Positions 1 to 5,100 of a stretch of DNA of 5,124 nt are shown one piece after another. Each line of letters starts with the position of its first letter. The first letter of the stretch is position 1. The notes beneath the pieces were generated by a model. The model was not told the origin of the DNA, ran no database searches, and saw only the letters and a list, made by a program, of their open reading frames with translations. Where the stretch lies: positions 1-5,124 of the forward strand of contig JAIVHA010000042.1 in assembly GCA_020201295.1 (NCBI GenBank), read 5' to 3'. A program made the translations under genes and the position numbers. This DNA is from Lysobacteraceae bacterium. GTDB lineage: Bacteria > Pseudomonadota > Gammaproteobacteria > DSM-19610.

Positions 1-1155
1 GTGGAACGCTCCCGTACCCGCCTGGAGCGCTTGGGTTATTTCGAACAAGTGAATGTGGAAACCCCGCCGGTGCCGGGCAGCACCGATCAGGTGGATGTGA
101 ACTGCTCCGTCACCGAGCGTCCCTCGGGCAATGTCACGGTGGGCGTGGGCTTCTCCCAGACTTCTGGCGTGTTGCTCAATGCGGGCGTCACCCAGGATAA
201 TTTCATGGGTACCGGCAAACGCGTCAGCGCCACCATCAACAACAGTGACGTGGATGAGGTGTACAACTTCTCCTTCACGAACCCCTATTACACCATGGAC
301 GGTATCAGCCGCAGCCTGGGGGTGTTCTCGCGCAAGACCGATGCCGGCGAGGCCAACCTGGCCGACTATGCCACCGACACCTGGGGCGGCAGCGTCAACT
401 ACGGTATCCCCATCAGTGAATTCAACACCATCCGCCTGGGTGCCGAGGTGCAGAACATCAGCATCACGGAAACCCTCTTTTCTCCCCAGACGGTGAGTGA
501 TTTCCTGAACACCCACGGCAATGATTTCCTGTCCTTCAAGCTCACCGGCAGCTGGTCCAAGGACACCCGTAACCGGGCCATCTTCCCCGATCGGGGCGGA
601 TTGCAGCGTGTCGGCGCCGAGGTGTCGGTCCCCGGCTCCGACCTGGAATACTACAAGCTCAATTACCGCCATTTGCGCTATTTCCCCCTGACGGACAGCC
701 TGACCCTGTCCATGAACGGCGAACTGGGCTGGGGCGATGGCTATGGCGACCTGGATAATCTTCCCTTTTTTGAAAACTTCTTCGCCGGTGGGGTACGCTC
801 GGTTCGTGGTTTCCGGGATAATTCCCTGGGGCCCCGGGACACGAACCTCATCAACCCGAACGCCATCGACCCCGTCGGGGGCAGTTTCCGTACCGTGGGC
901 AATCTGGAGCTGTTGTTCCCGGTACCCTTCGCCCCTGATTTGCGCGCGGTGCAGTTGAGTGCCTTTCTCGATGTGGGTAATGTGTTCGGAGATGTGAACG
1001 ATTTCGAGGTGGACGAGTTGCGCGCATCGGTGGGCCTGGCGGCCATCTGGATTTCGCCGGTAGGTCCCCTGGCCATCAGTATCGCAAGCCCGCTCAACGA
1101 ACAGAGTGGAGATGAAACCCAGACCTTCCAGTTCACCCTGGGTGCGGGTTTCTGA
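1..1155 (+). CDS. bamA: BamA outer-membrane protein assembly factor, 3' part (end of POTRA5 plus beta-barrel)
   Basis: BamA is the Omp85-family core of the BAM complex, which inserts beta-barrel proteins into the outer membrane. The frame is open from base 1, so the gene starts upstream. The GTG at base 1 is an internal Val codon, not a start, because the first residues (ERSRTRLERLGYFEQV) match the middle of POTRA5. The 384 visible residues correspond to about the last half of a protein usually near 760-810 residues. POTRA5 ends around residue 40 and the 16-strand barrel follows. The signature VRGF of loop 6 is at 268-271, within RSVRGFRDNSLGP, and a DTRN..IFP..GG block lies at about 188-200. 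The protein ends in an aromatic-rich strand with terminal Phe (FQFTLGAGF), the usual outer-membrane beta-signal. The stop is 30 bases before skp, as in the conserved bamA-skp-lpxD order. No disruption is visible. The identification is secure; only the 5' half is missing. Confidence 0.96.
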   Translation: MERSRTRLERLGYFEQVNVETPPVPGSTDQVDVNCSVTERPSGNVTVGVGFSQTSGVLLNAGVTQDNFMGTGKRVSATINNSDVDEVYNFSFTNPYYTMDGISRSLGVFSRKTDAGEANLADYATDTWGGSVNYGIPISEFNTIRLGAEVQNISITETLFSPQTVSDFLNTHGNDFLSFKLTGSWSKDTRNRAIFPDRGGLQRVGAEVSVPGSDLEYYKLNYRHLRYFPLTDSLTLSMNGELGWGDGYGDLDNLPFFENFFAGGVRSVRGFRDNSLGPRDTNLINPNAIDPVGGSFRTVGNLELLFPVPFAPDLRAVQLSAFLDVGNVFGDVNDFEVDELRASVGLAAIWISPVGPLAISIASPLNEQSGDETQTFQFTLGAGF

Positions 1156-1172
1156 TCCGGTGTAACGGAAGT

Positions 1173-1178
1173 AAGGAG
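1173..1178 (+). promoter_or_regulatory. Shine-Dalgarno site of skp
   Basis: AAGGAG is a strong ribosome binding site. It lies 7 bases before the GTG at 1186 and 13 bases before the ATG at 1192. The spacing favours GTG as the start of skp, although the ATG two codons later would give nearly the same signal peptide. Confidence 0.75.
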
Positions 1179-1185
1179 AGAGATA

Positions 1186-1713
1186 GTGAATATGAAAAAT
1201 CTGATGAAACAGTCCCTGGCAGTGGCCGCGATCATGGCCCTTTGCACGGGCTCGGTCCTGGCGGAAATGCGCGTCGGTGTGGTTAACACCGTCAAATTGA
1301 TGGAAGAGGCACCACAGGCCCGGGATGCGCAGGGCAAGATCGAATCGGAATTCGCGCCCCGCGAGAAGGAGTTGGTGGCATTACAGCGTAATATCCGCGA
1401 CCAGGAAGAACGCCTTAACCGGGACGGCGCCGTCATGAGTGAAGCGGAGCGCACCAAGCTTGAGCGTGATGTGCTGGGTCTGCGTCGCGACCTCAATCGT
1501 GCCCAGGACGAATTCCGGGATGACCTGAATATTCGTCGCAACGAGGCCCTGTCCAAGTTGCAGAAGGTCATGTATGACGCAACGCTGGCACTGGCCAAGG
1601 AGCAGAATTACGACTTGATCCTGGGTCAGGGTGTGGTCTATGCCAGCGACAAGGTGGATATCACGGCGCTGGTGTTGAAAAAGCTCAACGACGATTTCCG
1701 GCCTGGCAACTAA
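1186..1713 (+). CDS. skp: Skp/OmpH periplasmic chaperone
   Basis: Skp is a trimeric periplasmic chaperone that holds unfolded outer-membrane proteins after Sec export and delivers them to BAM. The 175-residue precursor has a Sec signal peptide: a basic start (MNMKNLMKQ), a hydrophobic core at about 10-20, and a probable cleavage after VLA at residue 26. The mature protein opens with a short beta-strand typical of the family (MRVGVVNTVKLMEEAPQA). A long charged helical stretch at about 45-135, rich in Glu, Arg and Lys, should form the coiled-coil tentacle arms. The C-terminal part (YDLILGQGVVYASDKVDIT) returns to the body domain. Length is normal for the family (about 160-175). Cys20 in the signal peptide does not form a lipobox, so this is not a lipoprotein. 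The start is taken as GTG 1186 from the Shine-Dalgarno spacing; ATG 1192 is the alternative. It lies 30 bases after bamA and 17 bases before lpxD, so co-transcription is likely. Confidence 0.94.
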   Translation: MNMKNLMKQSLAVAAIMALCTGSVLAEMRVGVVNTVKLMEEAPQARDAQGKIESEFAPREKELVALQRNIRDQEERLNRDGAVMSEAERTKLERDVLGLRRDLNRAQDEFRDDLNIRRNEALSKLQKVMYDATLALAKEQNYDLILGQGVVYASDKVDITALVLKKLNDDFRPGN

Positions 1714-1730
1714 GCGGCGGATTATCCCCG

Positions 1731-2759
1731 GTGGCCATCAGCCCGGCGGAGCTGGCAGCACAACTCGGGGTGCCTTTCCGGGGTGACGGCAGCATTGCCA
1801 TCGAGGGTGTGGCCACCTTGCAGAATGCGGCTCCCGGCCGCCTGAGTTTTCTGGCCAATCCACGCTATCGCCAGTATCTGGGCACTACCCGGGCGGCGGC
1901 CGTGGTGATTGCGTCCCAGGACGAGGAACATTGCCCCGTTCCCGCCTTGATCAGCGCTAATCCCTATGCCACCTATGCACGGGCGGCGGCCCTGTTATAC
2001 CCATCCGCGACGACGCAACGCGGTGTACACCCCAGCGCCTGCGTGGATCCGGATGCGCGGCTGGCCGAGGACGCCTGGATCGGCCCCATGACGGTGATCG
2101 AGGCGGGGGTGGTGATCGAAGCGGGGGCCCAGATCGGTCCGGCTTGTGTCATCGCCCAGGGTGCCCGGGTGGGCGCGCACAGCCGCCTGGTGGCCCAGGT
2201 AACGCTCTGTCACGGGGTGCAAATCGGCTGCCGCGCCCTGATCCATCCTGGCGTGGTGATCGGCAGCGATGGCTTCGGCATTGCCAATGAGTCCGGGCAC
2301 TGGATAAAGGTGCCCCAGGTGGGTAGCGTCGTGATCGGCGATGATGTGGAGATCGGCGCCAACACCAGCATCGATCGTGGCGCGGTGGAGGACACCGTGC
2401 TGGAGGACGGCGTGAAGCTGGATAACCAGATCCAGGTGGGACATAACGTGCATATCGGAGCCCATACCGCCATTGCCGGCTGCGTGGGCATTGCCGGCAG
2501 CGCGCGCATCGGTCGCCACTGCGCCATCGGCGGTGGCGCGGGCATTCTCGGGCACCTGGAGCTGGCCGATCATGTGCAGGTCACCGCCATGACCCTGGTG
2601 ACACGCTCGCTGACGGAACCCGGAATCTATTCTTCCGGGGTGCCAGCCCAGCCTGGCAAGGCCTGGAACCGCAACTATGCCCGTATCCGCGAACTGGACG
2701 AACTGGCGCGGCGCGTGCGCGAGCTGGAGAAGAAACTCGCTGCGTCGGGCGAGGCCTAG
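1731..2759 (+). CDS. lpxD: LpxD, UDP-3-O-(3-hydroxyacyl)glucosamine N-acyltransferase
   Basis: LpxD transfers a 3-hydroxyacyl chain from acyl carrier protein to the 2-amino group of UDP-3-O-acyl-glucosamine, the third step of lipid A synthesis in the cytoplasm. At 342 residues it equals the usual length (E. coli 341). An N-terminal uridine-binding domain (about 1-100, with GVATLQNAAPGRLSFLANPRY) is followed by a left-handed parallel beta-helix of hexapeptide repeats (about 100-290). GSDGFG is at 179-183. The catalytic base is His238 in QVGHNVHIG, equivalent to E. coli His239, with conserved His275 in LGHLEL. A charged C-terminal helix (about 315-338) closes the protein. The start is GTG 1731: no other start lies between it and the skp stop 17 bases upstream, and the protein begins in register with family members. 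No good Shine-Dalgarno sequence is visible before it, so translation may depend on coupling to skp. At the two positions matching E. coli Met290 and Met292 it has Leu289 and Thr291, so its acyl preference may differ from E. coli. Confidence 0.96.
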   Translation: MAISPAELAAQLGVPFRGDGSIAIEGVATLQNAAPGRLSFLANPRYRQYLGTTRAAAVVIASQDEEHCPVPALISANPYATYARAAALLYPSATTQRGVHPSACVDPDARLAEDAWIGPMTVIEAGVVIEAGAQIGPACVIAQGARVGAHSRLVAQVTLCHGVQIGCRALIHPGVVIGSDGFGIANESGHWIKVPQVGSVVIGDDVEIGANTSIDRGAVEDTVLEDGVKLDNQIQVGHNVHIGAHTAIAGCVGIAGSARIGRHCAIGGGAGILGHLELADHVQVTAMTLVTRSLTEPGIYSSGVPAQPGKAWNRNYARIRELDELARRVRELEKKLAASGEA

Positions 2760-2786
2760 GCCTTGCCCGGATCATTGCGCTAATGT

Positions 2787-2877
2787 CCCTGTAGGAGCGG
2801 CCTTTGGCCGCGAACATCGCGGACAGGGTCCACTGCTACGAATACCCGGTTCGCGGCCAAAGGCCGCTCCTACAGGG
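2787..2877. repeat. REP doublet (REPIN/BIME-like inverted repeat) between lpxD and fabZ
   Basis: Arms 2787-2815 and 2849-2877 are perfect 29-base inverted repeats around a 33-base centre. Each arm contains one REP unit: GTAG followed by GAGCGG, then a 15-base imperfect palindrome (GCGGCC-TTT-GGCCGC, at 2797-2811 and 2853-2867). The units are therefore head to head at 2791-2813 (+) and 2851-2873 (-). A leading GTAG before a short GC-rich palindrome is the known hallmark of REP elements mobilised by RAYT transposases, and two inverted units form a REPIN. No RAYT gene is in the window. In RNA the arms could form either one 29-bp stem or two small hairpins; a further CGCGA-ACA-TCGCG stem (2809-2821) competes with both. 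There is no following T-run, so it does not look like a standard terminator, but it could affect mRNA stability between lpxD and fabZ. Confidence 0.9.
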
Positions 2878-2977
2878 GTCCGCCCCATGGCATACTAGGC
2901 GGTCTGCCGTCCAGGTCCTTGCGGCCATTTACGATTTGGCGCTTTTCCCAACGCGCGGATACGGAGTATTACAGGTG
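2878..2977 (+). other. fabZ leader, no clear promoter
   Basis: About 100 bases lie between the REP doublet and fabZ. I see no convincing sigma70 pair and no sigmaE-type GGAACTT motif. A TTGGCG near 2936 followed after 17 bases by ATACGG is the best weak match, and I do not rely on it. The only supported element is the ribosome binding site at 2963-2966. Confidence 0.4.
2963..2966 (+). promoter_or_regulatory. Shine-Dalgarno site of fabZ
   Basis: GGAG, within ACGGAG, is 8 bases before GTG 2975 and 11 bases before ATG 2978. It supports a start at 2975/2978 over the in-frame ATG at 2993, which is 26 bases away. It also argues against any longer N-terminus reaching back into the REP doublet. Confidence 0.55.
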
Positions 2978-3433
2978 ATGAGCCCCTCGACCATGGATAT
3001 ACACGACATACTCCGGCACTTGCCGCACCGCTATCCCTTCCTGCTCATCGATCGCGTGACCGCCTTCGAGGCGGGCAAGTCGCTGGTGGGCTACAAGAAC
3101 GTCACCTACAACGAACCCTTCTTCCTGGGTCATTTCCCCCAGCGGCCGGTGATGCCTGGTGTGCTGATCCTGGAGGCGCTGGCCCAGGCCACCGGCCTGC
3201 TGGCCTTCCGCAGCCTGGAGCGTGGCGCCGAACGCAATACGCTTTACTACCTGGTGGGCATCGACCAGGCGCGCTTCAAGAAGCCGGTGGAACCCGGTGA
3301 TCAGCTGGTCCTGGAAGTGGACCTGCTGCGCACCAAGCGCGGCATCTGGGTCTTCGACACCCGCGCCAAAGTGGATGGCAAGGTGGTCGCCAGCGCGGAA
3401 ATCATGTGCACGGAACGGGAAATAGAGGTTTGA
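2978..3433 (+). CDS. fabZ: FabZ, 3-hydroxyacyl-ACP dehydratase
   Basis: FabZ dehydrates 3-hydroxyacyl-ACP to trans-2-enoyl-ACP in type II fatty-acid synthesis in the cytoplasm. It draws on the same 3-hydroxyacyl-ACP pool that LpxA and LpxD use, which explains its place in the cluster. From ATG 2978 the protein has 151 residues, the same as E. coli. The single hot-dog fold has LPHRYPFLLIDRV at about 15-27, the catalytic His52 in GHFPQRPVMPG, the catalytic Glu66 in LILEALAQATG, and GIDQARFKKPVEPGDQL at 94-110. The frame stays open upstream to 2804 or beyond, but that extension encodes the REP doublet and has no family similarity. ATG 2993 (MDIHDILRHLP) would also give a good FabZ and matches pseudomonad starts, but it is too far from the GGAG. 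GTG 2975 is the other option. The stop overlaps the likely TTG start of lpxA by two bases. Confidence 0.95.
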   Translation: MSPSTMDIHDILRHLPHRYPFLLIDRVTAFEAGKSLVGYKNVTYNEPFFLGHFPQRPVMPGVLILEALAQATGLLAFRSLERGAERNTLYYLVGIDQARFKKPVEPGDQLVLEVDLLRTKRGIWVFDTRAKVDGKVVASAEIMCTEREIEV

Positions 3434-4200
3434 TCGATTCACGCGCCGTCATCGACCCCGCTGCGCGCATTGCGCCCGGCGTCATCGTGGGTCCCTATTC
3501 GGTCATTGGCCCCGATGTGGAGATCGAGGCGGGCTGCCGCATCGGCCCCCATGTGGTGATCCGCGGTCCGACCCGCATCGGTCGCGACAATGAGATCTTC
3601 CAGTTCGCTTCCATTGGTGATGCGCCCCAGGACAAGAAATACGCCCACGAACCGACGCGCCTGGAGATCGGTGATCGAAACGTGATTCGCGAGGGATGTA
3701 CCATCAATCGTGGCACGGTGCAGGATCGCGGCGTGACCAGTATCGGCGATGACAACTGGATCATGGCCTATGTGCATATTGCCCACGATTGCATCGTCGG
3801 CAATAACACCATCTTCGCCAACAATGCCTCCCTGGCGGGCCATGTGCGGATCGAGGATCATGTCATCCTCGGTGGCTTTACCCTGGTGCATCAGTTCTGC
3901 GCCATTGGTGCCCATGCCTTCACCGGCATGGGCAGTGCCATCGCCAAGGATGTGCCGCCCTACGTGATGGTGTCCGGTGCCCCGGCCCATCCCCATGGCC
4001 TCAACAGCGAGGGCCTGAAGCGACGCGGATTTTCCGAGGAAGCCATGGTCACGCTCAAAAAGGCCTACAAGTTGCTGTACCGTTCGCGCATGAGCTTCGA
4101 GGAAGCCCTCATCGAAATCCGCGCCCTGGAGCCGGAATGTGTCGAGGTGACCCCCTTGCGCGAGTTCCTGGAACGCCAGACCCGCGGCATCATCCGCTGA
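3430..4200 (+). CDS. lpxA: LpxA, UDP-N-acetylglucosamine 3-O-acyltransferase
   Basis: LpxA transfers a 3-hydroxyacyl chain from ACP to the 3-OH of UDP-GlcNAc, the first step of lipid A synthesis. The 256 residues form a hexapeptide-repeat beta-helix (about 1-185) and a helical C-terminal domain (SEGLKRRGF onward, ending TRGIIR). The catalytic His119 is in HIAHDCIVGN (E. coli His125). His116, His138 and His154 match E. coli 122, 144 and 160, and Asp68/Lys70 match Asp74/Lys76. E. coli His99 is replaced by Asn93 in TINRGTVQ. The hydrocarbon-ruler position is Met167 (GMGSA), as in P. aeruginosa Met169, suggesting C10 chains. I chose TTG 3430 because it puts MIDSRAVIDP in register with family N-termini and overlaps the fabZ stop (TTGA), a coupling arrangement. 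GTG 3406 would add eight unrelated residues encoded inside fabZ. GGGA at 3417-3420 is a weak ribosome site for TTG. Confidence 0.95.
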   Translation: MIDSRAVIDPAARIAPGVIVGPYSVIGPDVEIEAGCRIGPHVVIRGPTRIGRDNEIFQFASIGDAPQDKKYAHEPTRLEIGDRNVIREGCTINRGTVQDRGVTSIGDDNWIMAYVHIAHDCIVGNNTIFANNASLAGHVRIEDHVILGGFTLVHQFCAIGAHAFTGMGSAIAKDVPPYVMVSGAPAHPHGLNSEGLKRRGFSEEAMVTLKKAYKLLYRSRMSFEEALIEIRALEPECVEVTPLREFLERQTRGIIR

Positions 4201-4238
4201 GTACCGGGTCGTTTCGGCGTTTATTGCGAAAACACAAT

Positions 4239-4346
4239 ATTCACCGCAAAGGCGCAGAGCACGCAAAGAAGAACATATTCCATGGAAAGTACGCATCGCA
4301 TGATTCAAACAGATTCCTTTGCGCACTTTGCGTCTTTGCGGTGAAT
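4239..4346. repeat. Dispersed inverted repeat of the CACCGCAAAG type between lpxA and lpxB
   Basis: Arms 4239-4268 and 4317-4346 are 30-base imperfect inverted repeats (26 of 30 positions match, the outer 13 perfectly) around a 48-base centre. Each arm contains the spaced motif CGCAAAG (ATTCACCGCAAAG ... CGCAAAG), which I recognise as part of a dispersed intergenic repeat seen in many environmental proteobacteria. That recognition is from memory and not checked. The centre includes a 10-base palindrome, TTCCATGGAA (4278-4287), and encodes no transposase, so if it is mobile it is non-autonomous (MITE-like). It separates lpxA from lpxB, which are tightly packed in many relatives. No T-run follows, so a simple terminator is unlikely. 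The rest of the 186-base spacer (4201-4238 and 4347-4386) shows no promoter or ribosome site that I can support. Confidence 0.8.
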
Positions 4347-4386
4347 GATTTTCAATGAAACCCGTTCCAGCATCCGTCGATAACCC

Positions 4387-5100
4387 ATGTCTTTGCGCAT
4401 CAGCATAGTCGCCGGCGAGGCCTCCGGGGACCTGCTGGCGGCCGACCTCATGCAGGCCATCCGCGCCCGGGTACCCGACGTGCAGTTCGAGGGGGTCGCC
4501 GGTCCGCTGATGCAAGCCGCCGGCTGCCAGGTGCTGTATCCCGCCGAAAAACTGGCCGTCATGGGCCTGGTGGAGGTACTGGGGCACCTGCCGGAGCTGT
4601 TGCGCATCCGTCGGACACTGCGGCGCCGGTTCCTGGCCCGACCGCCCGATCTTTTCATTGGCGTGGATGCGCCGGACTTCAACCTCCCCCTGGAGCGTCG
4701 GCTCAAGCGTGCCGGTATCCCCACGGTTCATTATGTCAGCCCTTCGGTGTGGGCCTGGCGCCAGTATCGCGTGCGCAAGATCGCCCGAAGCCTGGATCTG
4801 ATGCTCACCCTGTTTCCTTTCGAGGCGGACTTCTATCGCGCCCACCAGGTCCCGGTGCGTTTTGTCGGTCACCCCCTGGCGGATCGTATTCCCGAGCACT
4901 GTCAGCGTCGCGCGGTGCGGTTGGCACTGAAATTGCCGGAGCGCGGCCGGATCCTGGCCCTGTTGCCCGGCAGCCGGCGCAGCGAGGTGAGCCGGCTGGC
5001 GGAACCCTTCCTGCGTACCGCCCAGTGGCTGCGTCACCAGCTGCGCCAGGATGCCAGTTCCCGTGCCGCCGAGGCGGTGCTGGAATTGGCGGAAAAATGA
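4387..5100 (+). CDS. lpxB: LpxB, lipid-A-disaccharide synthase, internally deleted (237 of about 380 residues)
   Basis: LpxB (glycosyltransferase family 19) joins UDP-2,3-diacylglucosamine and lipid X into the lipid A disaccharide at the inner membrane. The N-terminal half is typical: IVAGEASGDLLAADL at 7-21, GVAGP at 36-40, LAVMGLVEVLG at 56-66, GVDAPDFN with Asp94 and Asp97 (E. coli Asp98 region), HYVSPSVWAWRQ at 115-126, FVGHPLAD at 159-166 and LLPGSRRSEV at 192-201. After FLRTAQWLRHQ (208-218) the sequence jumps straight to RQDASSRAAEAVLELAEK. This matches the extreme C-terminus of E. coli LpxB (RCNADEQAAQAVLELAQ), not the central domain. The SGT-ALE block and the following C-terminal glycosyltransferase fold are absent, about 140-145 residues, with the frame kept. 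The product should be inactive unless another copy exists. The start ATG 4387 fits the family but lacks a clear Shine-Dalgarno sequence. The gene sits 40 bases after a repeat and overlaps the next frame by ATGA. Confidence 0.9.
   Translation: MSLRISIVAGEASGDLLAADLMQAIRARVPDVQFEGVAGPLMQAAGCQVLYPAEKLAVMGLVEVLGHLPELLRIRRTLRRRFLARPPDLFIGVDAPDFNLPLERRLKRAGIPTVHYVSPSVWAWRQYRVRKIARSLDLMLTLFPFEADFYRAHQVPVRFVGHPLADRIPEHCQRRAVRLALKLPERGRILALLPGSRRSEVSRLAEPFLRTAQWLRHQLRQDASSRAAEAVLELAEK
5026..5050 (+). other. Probable deletion junction inside lpxB
   Basis: The reading frame passes from the block after LLPGSRR...FLRTAQWL directly into the C-terminal tail here. The local sequence is a near duplicate, CTGCGTCACCAG followed by CTGCGCCAG (5029-5049), which could reflect short homology at the breakpoints. 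The exact breakpoint cannot be fixed without an intact copy. Confidence 0.7.

Noticed and set aside
741..1598. A 285-codon open frame on the minus strand opposite bamA and skp.
   Set aside because: It is a Ser/Arg-rich shadow of two well-supported plus-strand genes, with no domain or credible start context.
1995..2573. A 192-codon minus-strand frame opposite lpxD, rich in His, Asp and Ala.
   Set aside because: It is an antisense shadow of the LpxD beta-helix repeats; the apparent periodicity simply mirrors the hexapeptide repeats.
2787..2877. The lpxD-fabZ hairpin as a Rho-independent terminator.
   Set aside because: The stem is strong but no T-run follows either arm, and the downstream genes belong to the same conserved cluster with no clear promoter of their own.
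2936..2965. Possible sigma70 promoter before fabZ (TTGGCG, 17 bases, ATACGG).
   Set aside because: The -10 match is poor and overlaps the ribosome binding site, leaving no room for a transcript start with a usable leader.
2804..2977. N-terminal extension of fabZ of 58 residues from the GTG-like start near 2804.
   Set aside because: The extension would be encoded by the REP doublet and leader, has no similarity to FabZ, and the ribosome site at 2963-2966 fits a start at 2975/2978.
4239..4346. A CRISPR array or riboswitch in the lpxA-lpxB spacer.
   Set aside because: There are only two arms, in inverted orientation, with no repeated direct units and no recognisable aptamer; it fits a dispersed inverted repeat.
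4137..4358. A 73-codon plus-strand frame covering the lpxA end and the second repeat.
   Set aside because: Its sequence (HRKGAEHAK ... LCALCVFAVN) is the typical spurious translation of this dispersed repeat family.
4355..4408. A 17-codon frame (MKPVPASVDN...) overlapping the lpxB start, as a possible leader peptide.
   Set aside because: It has no ribosome site and no attenuator-like structure, and a frame this short is expected by chance.
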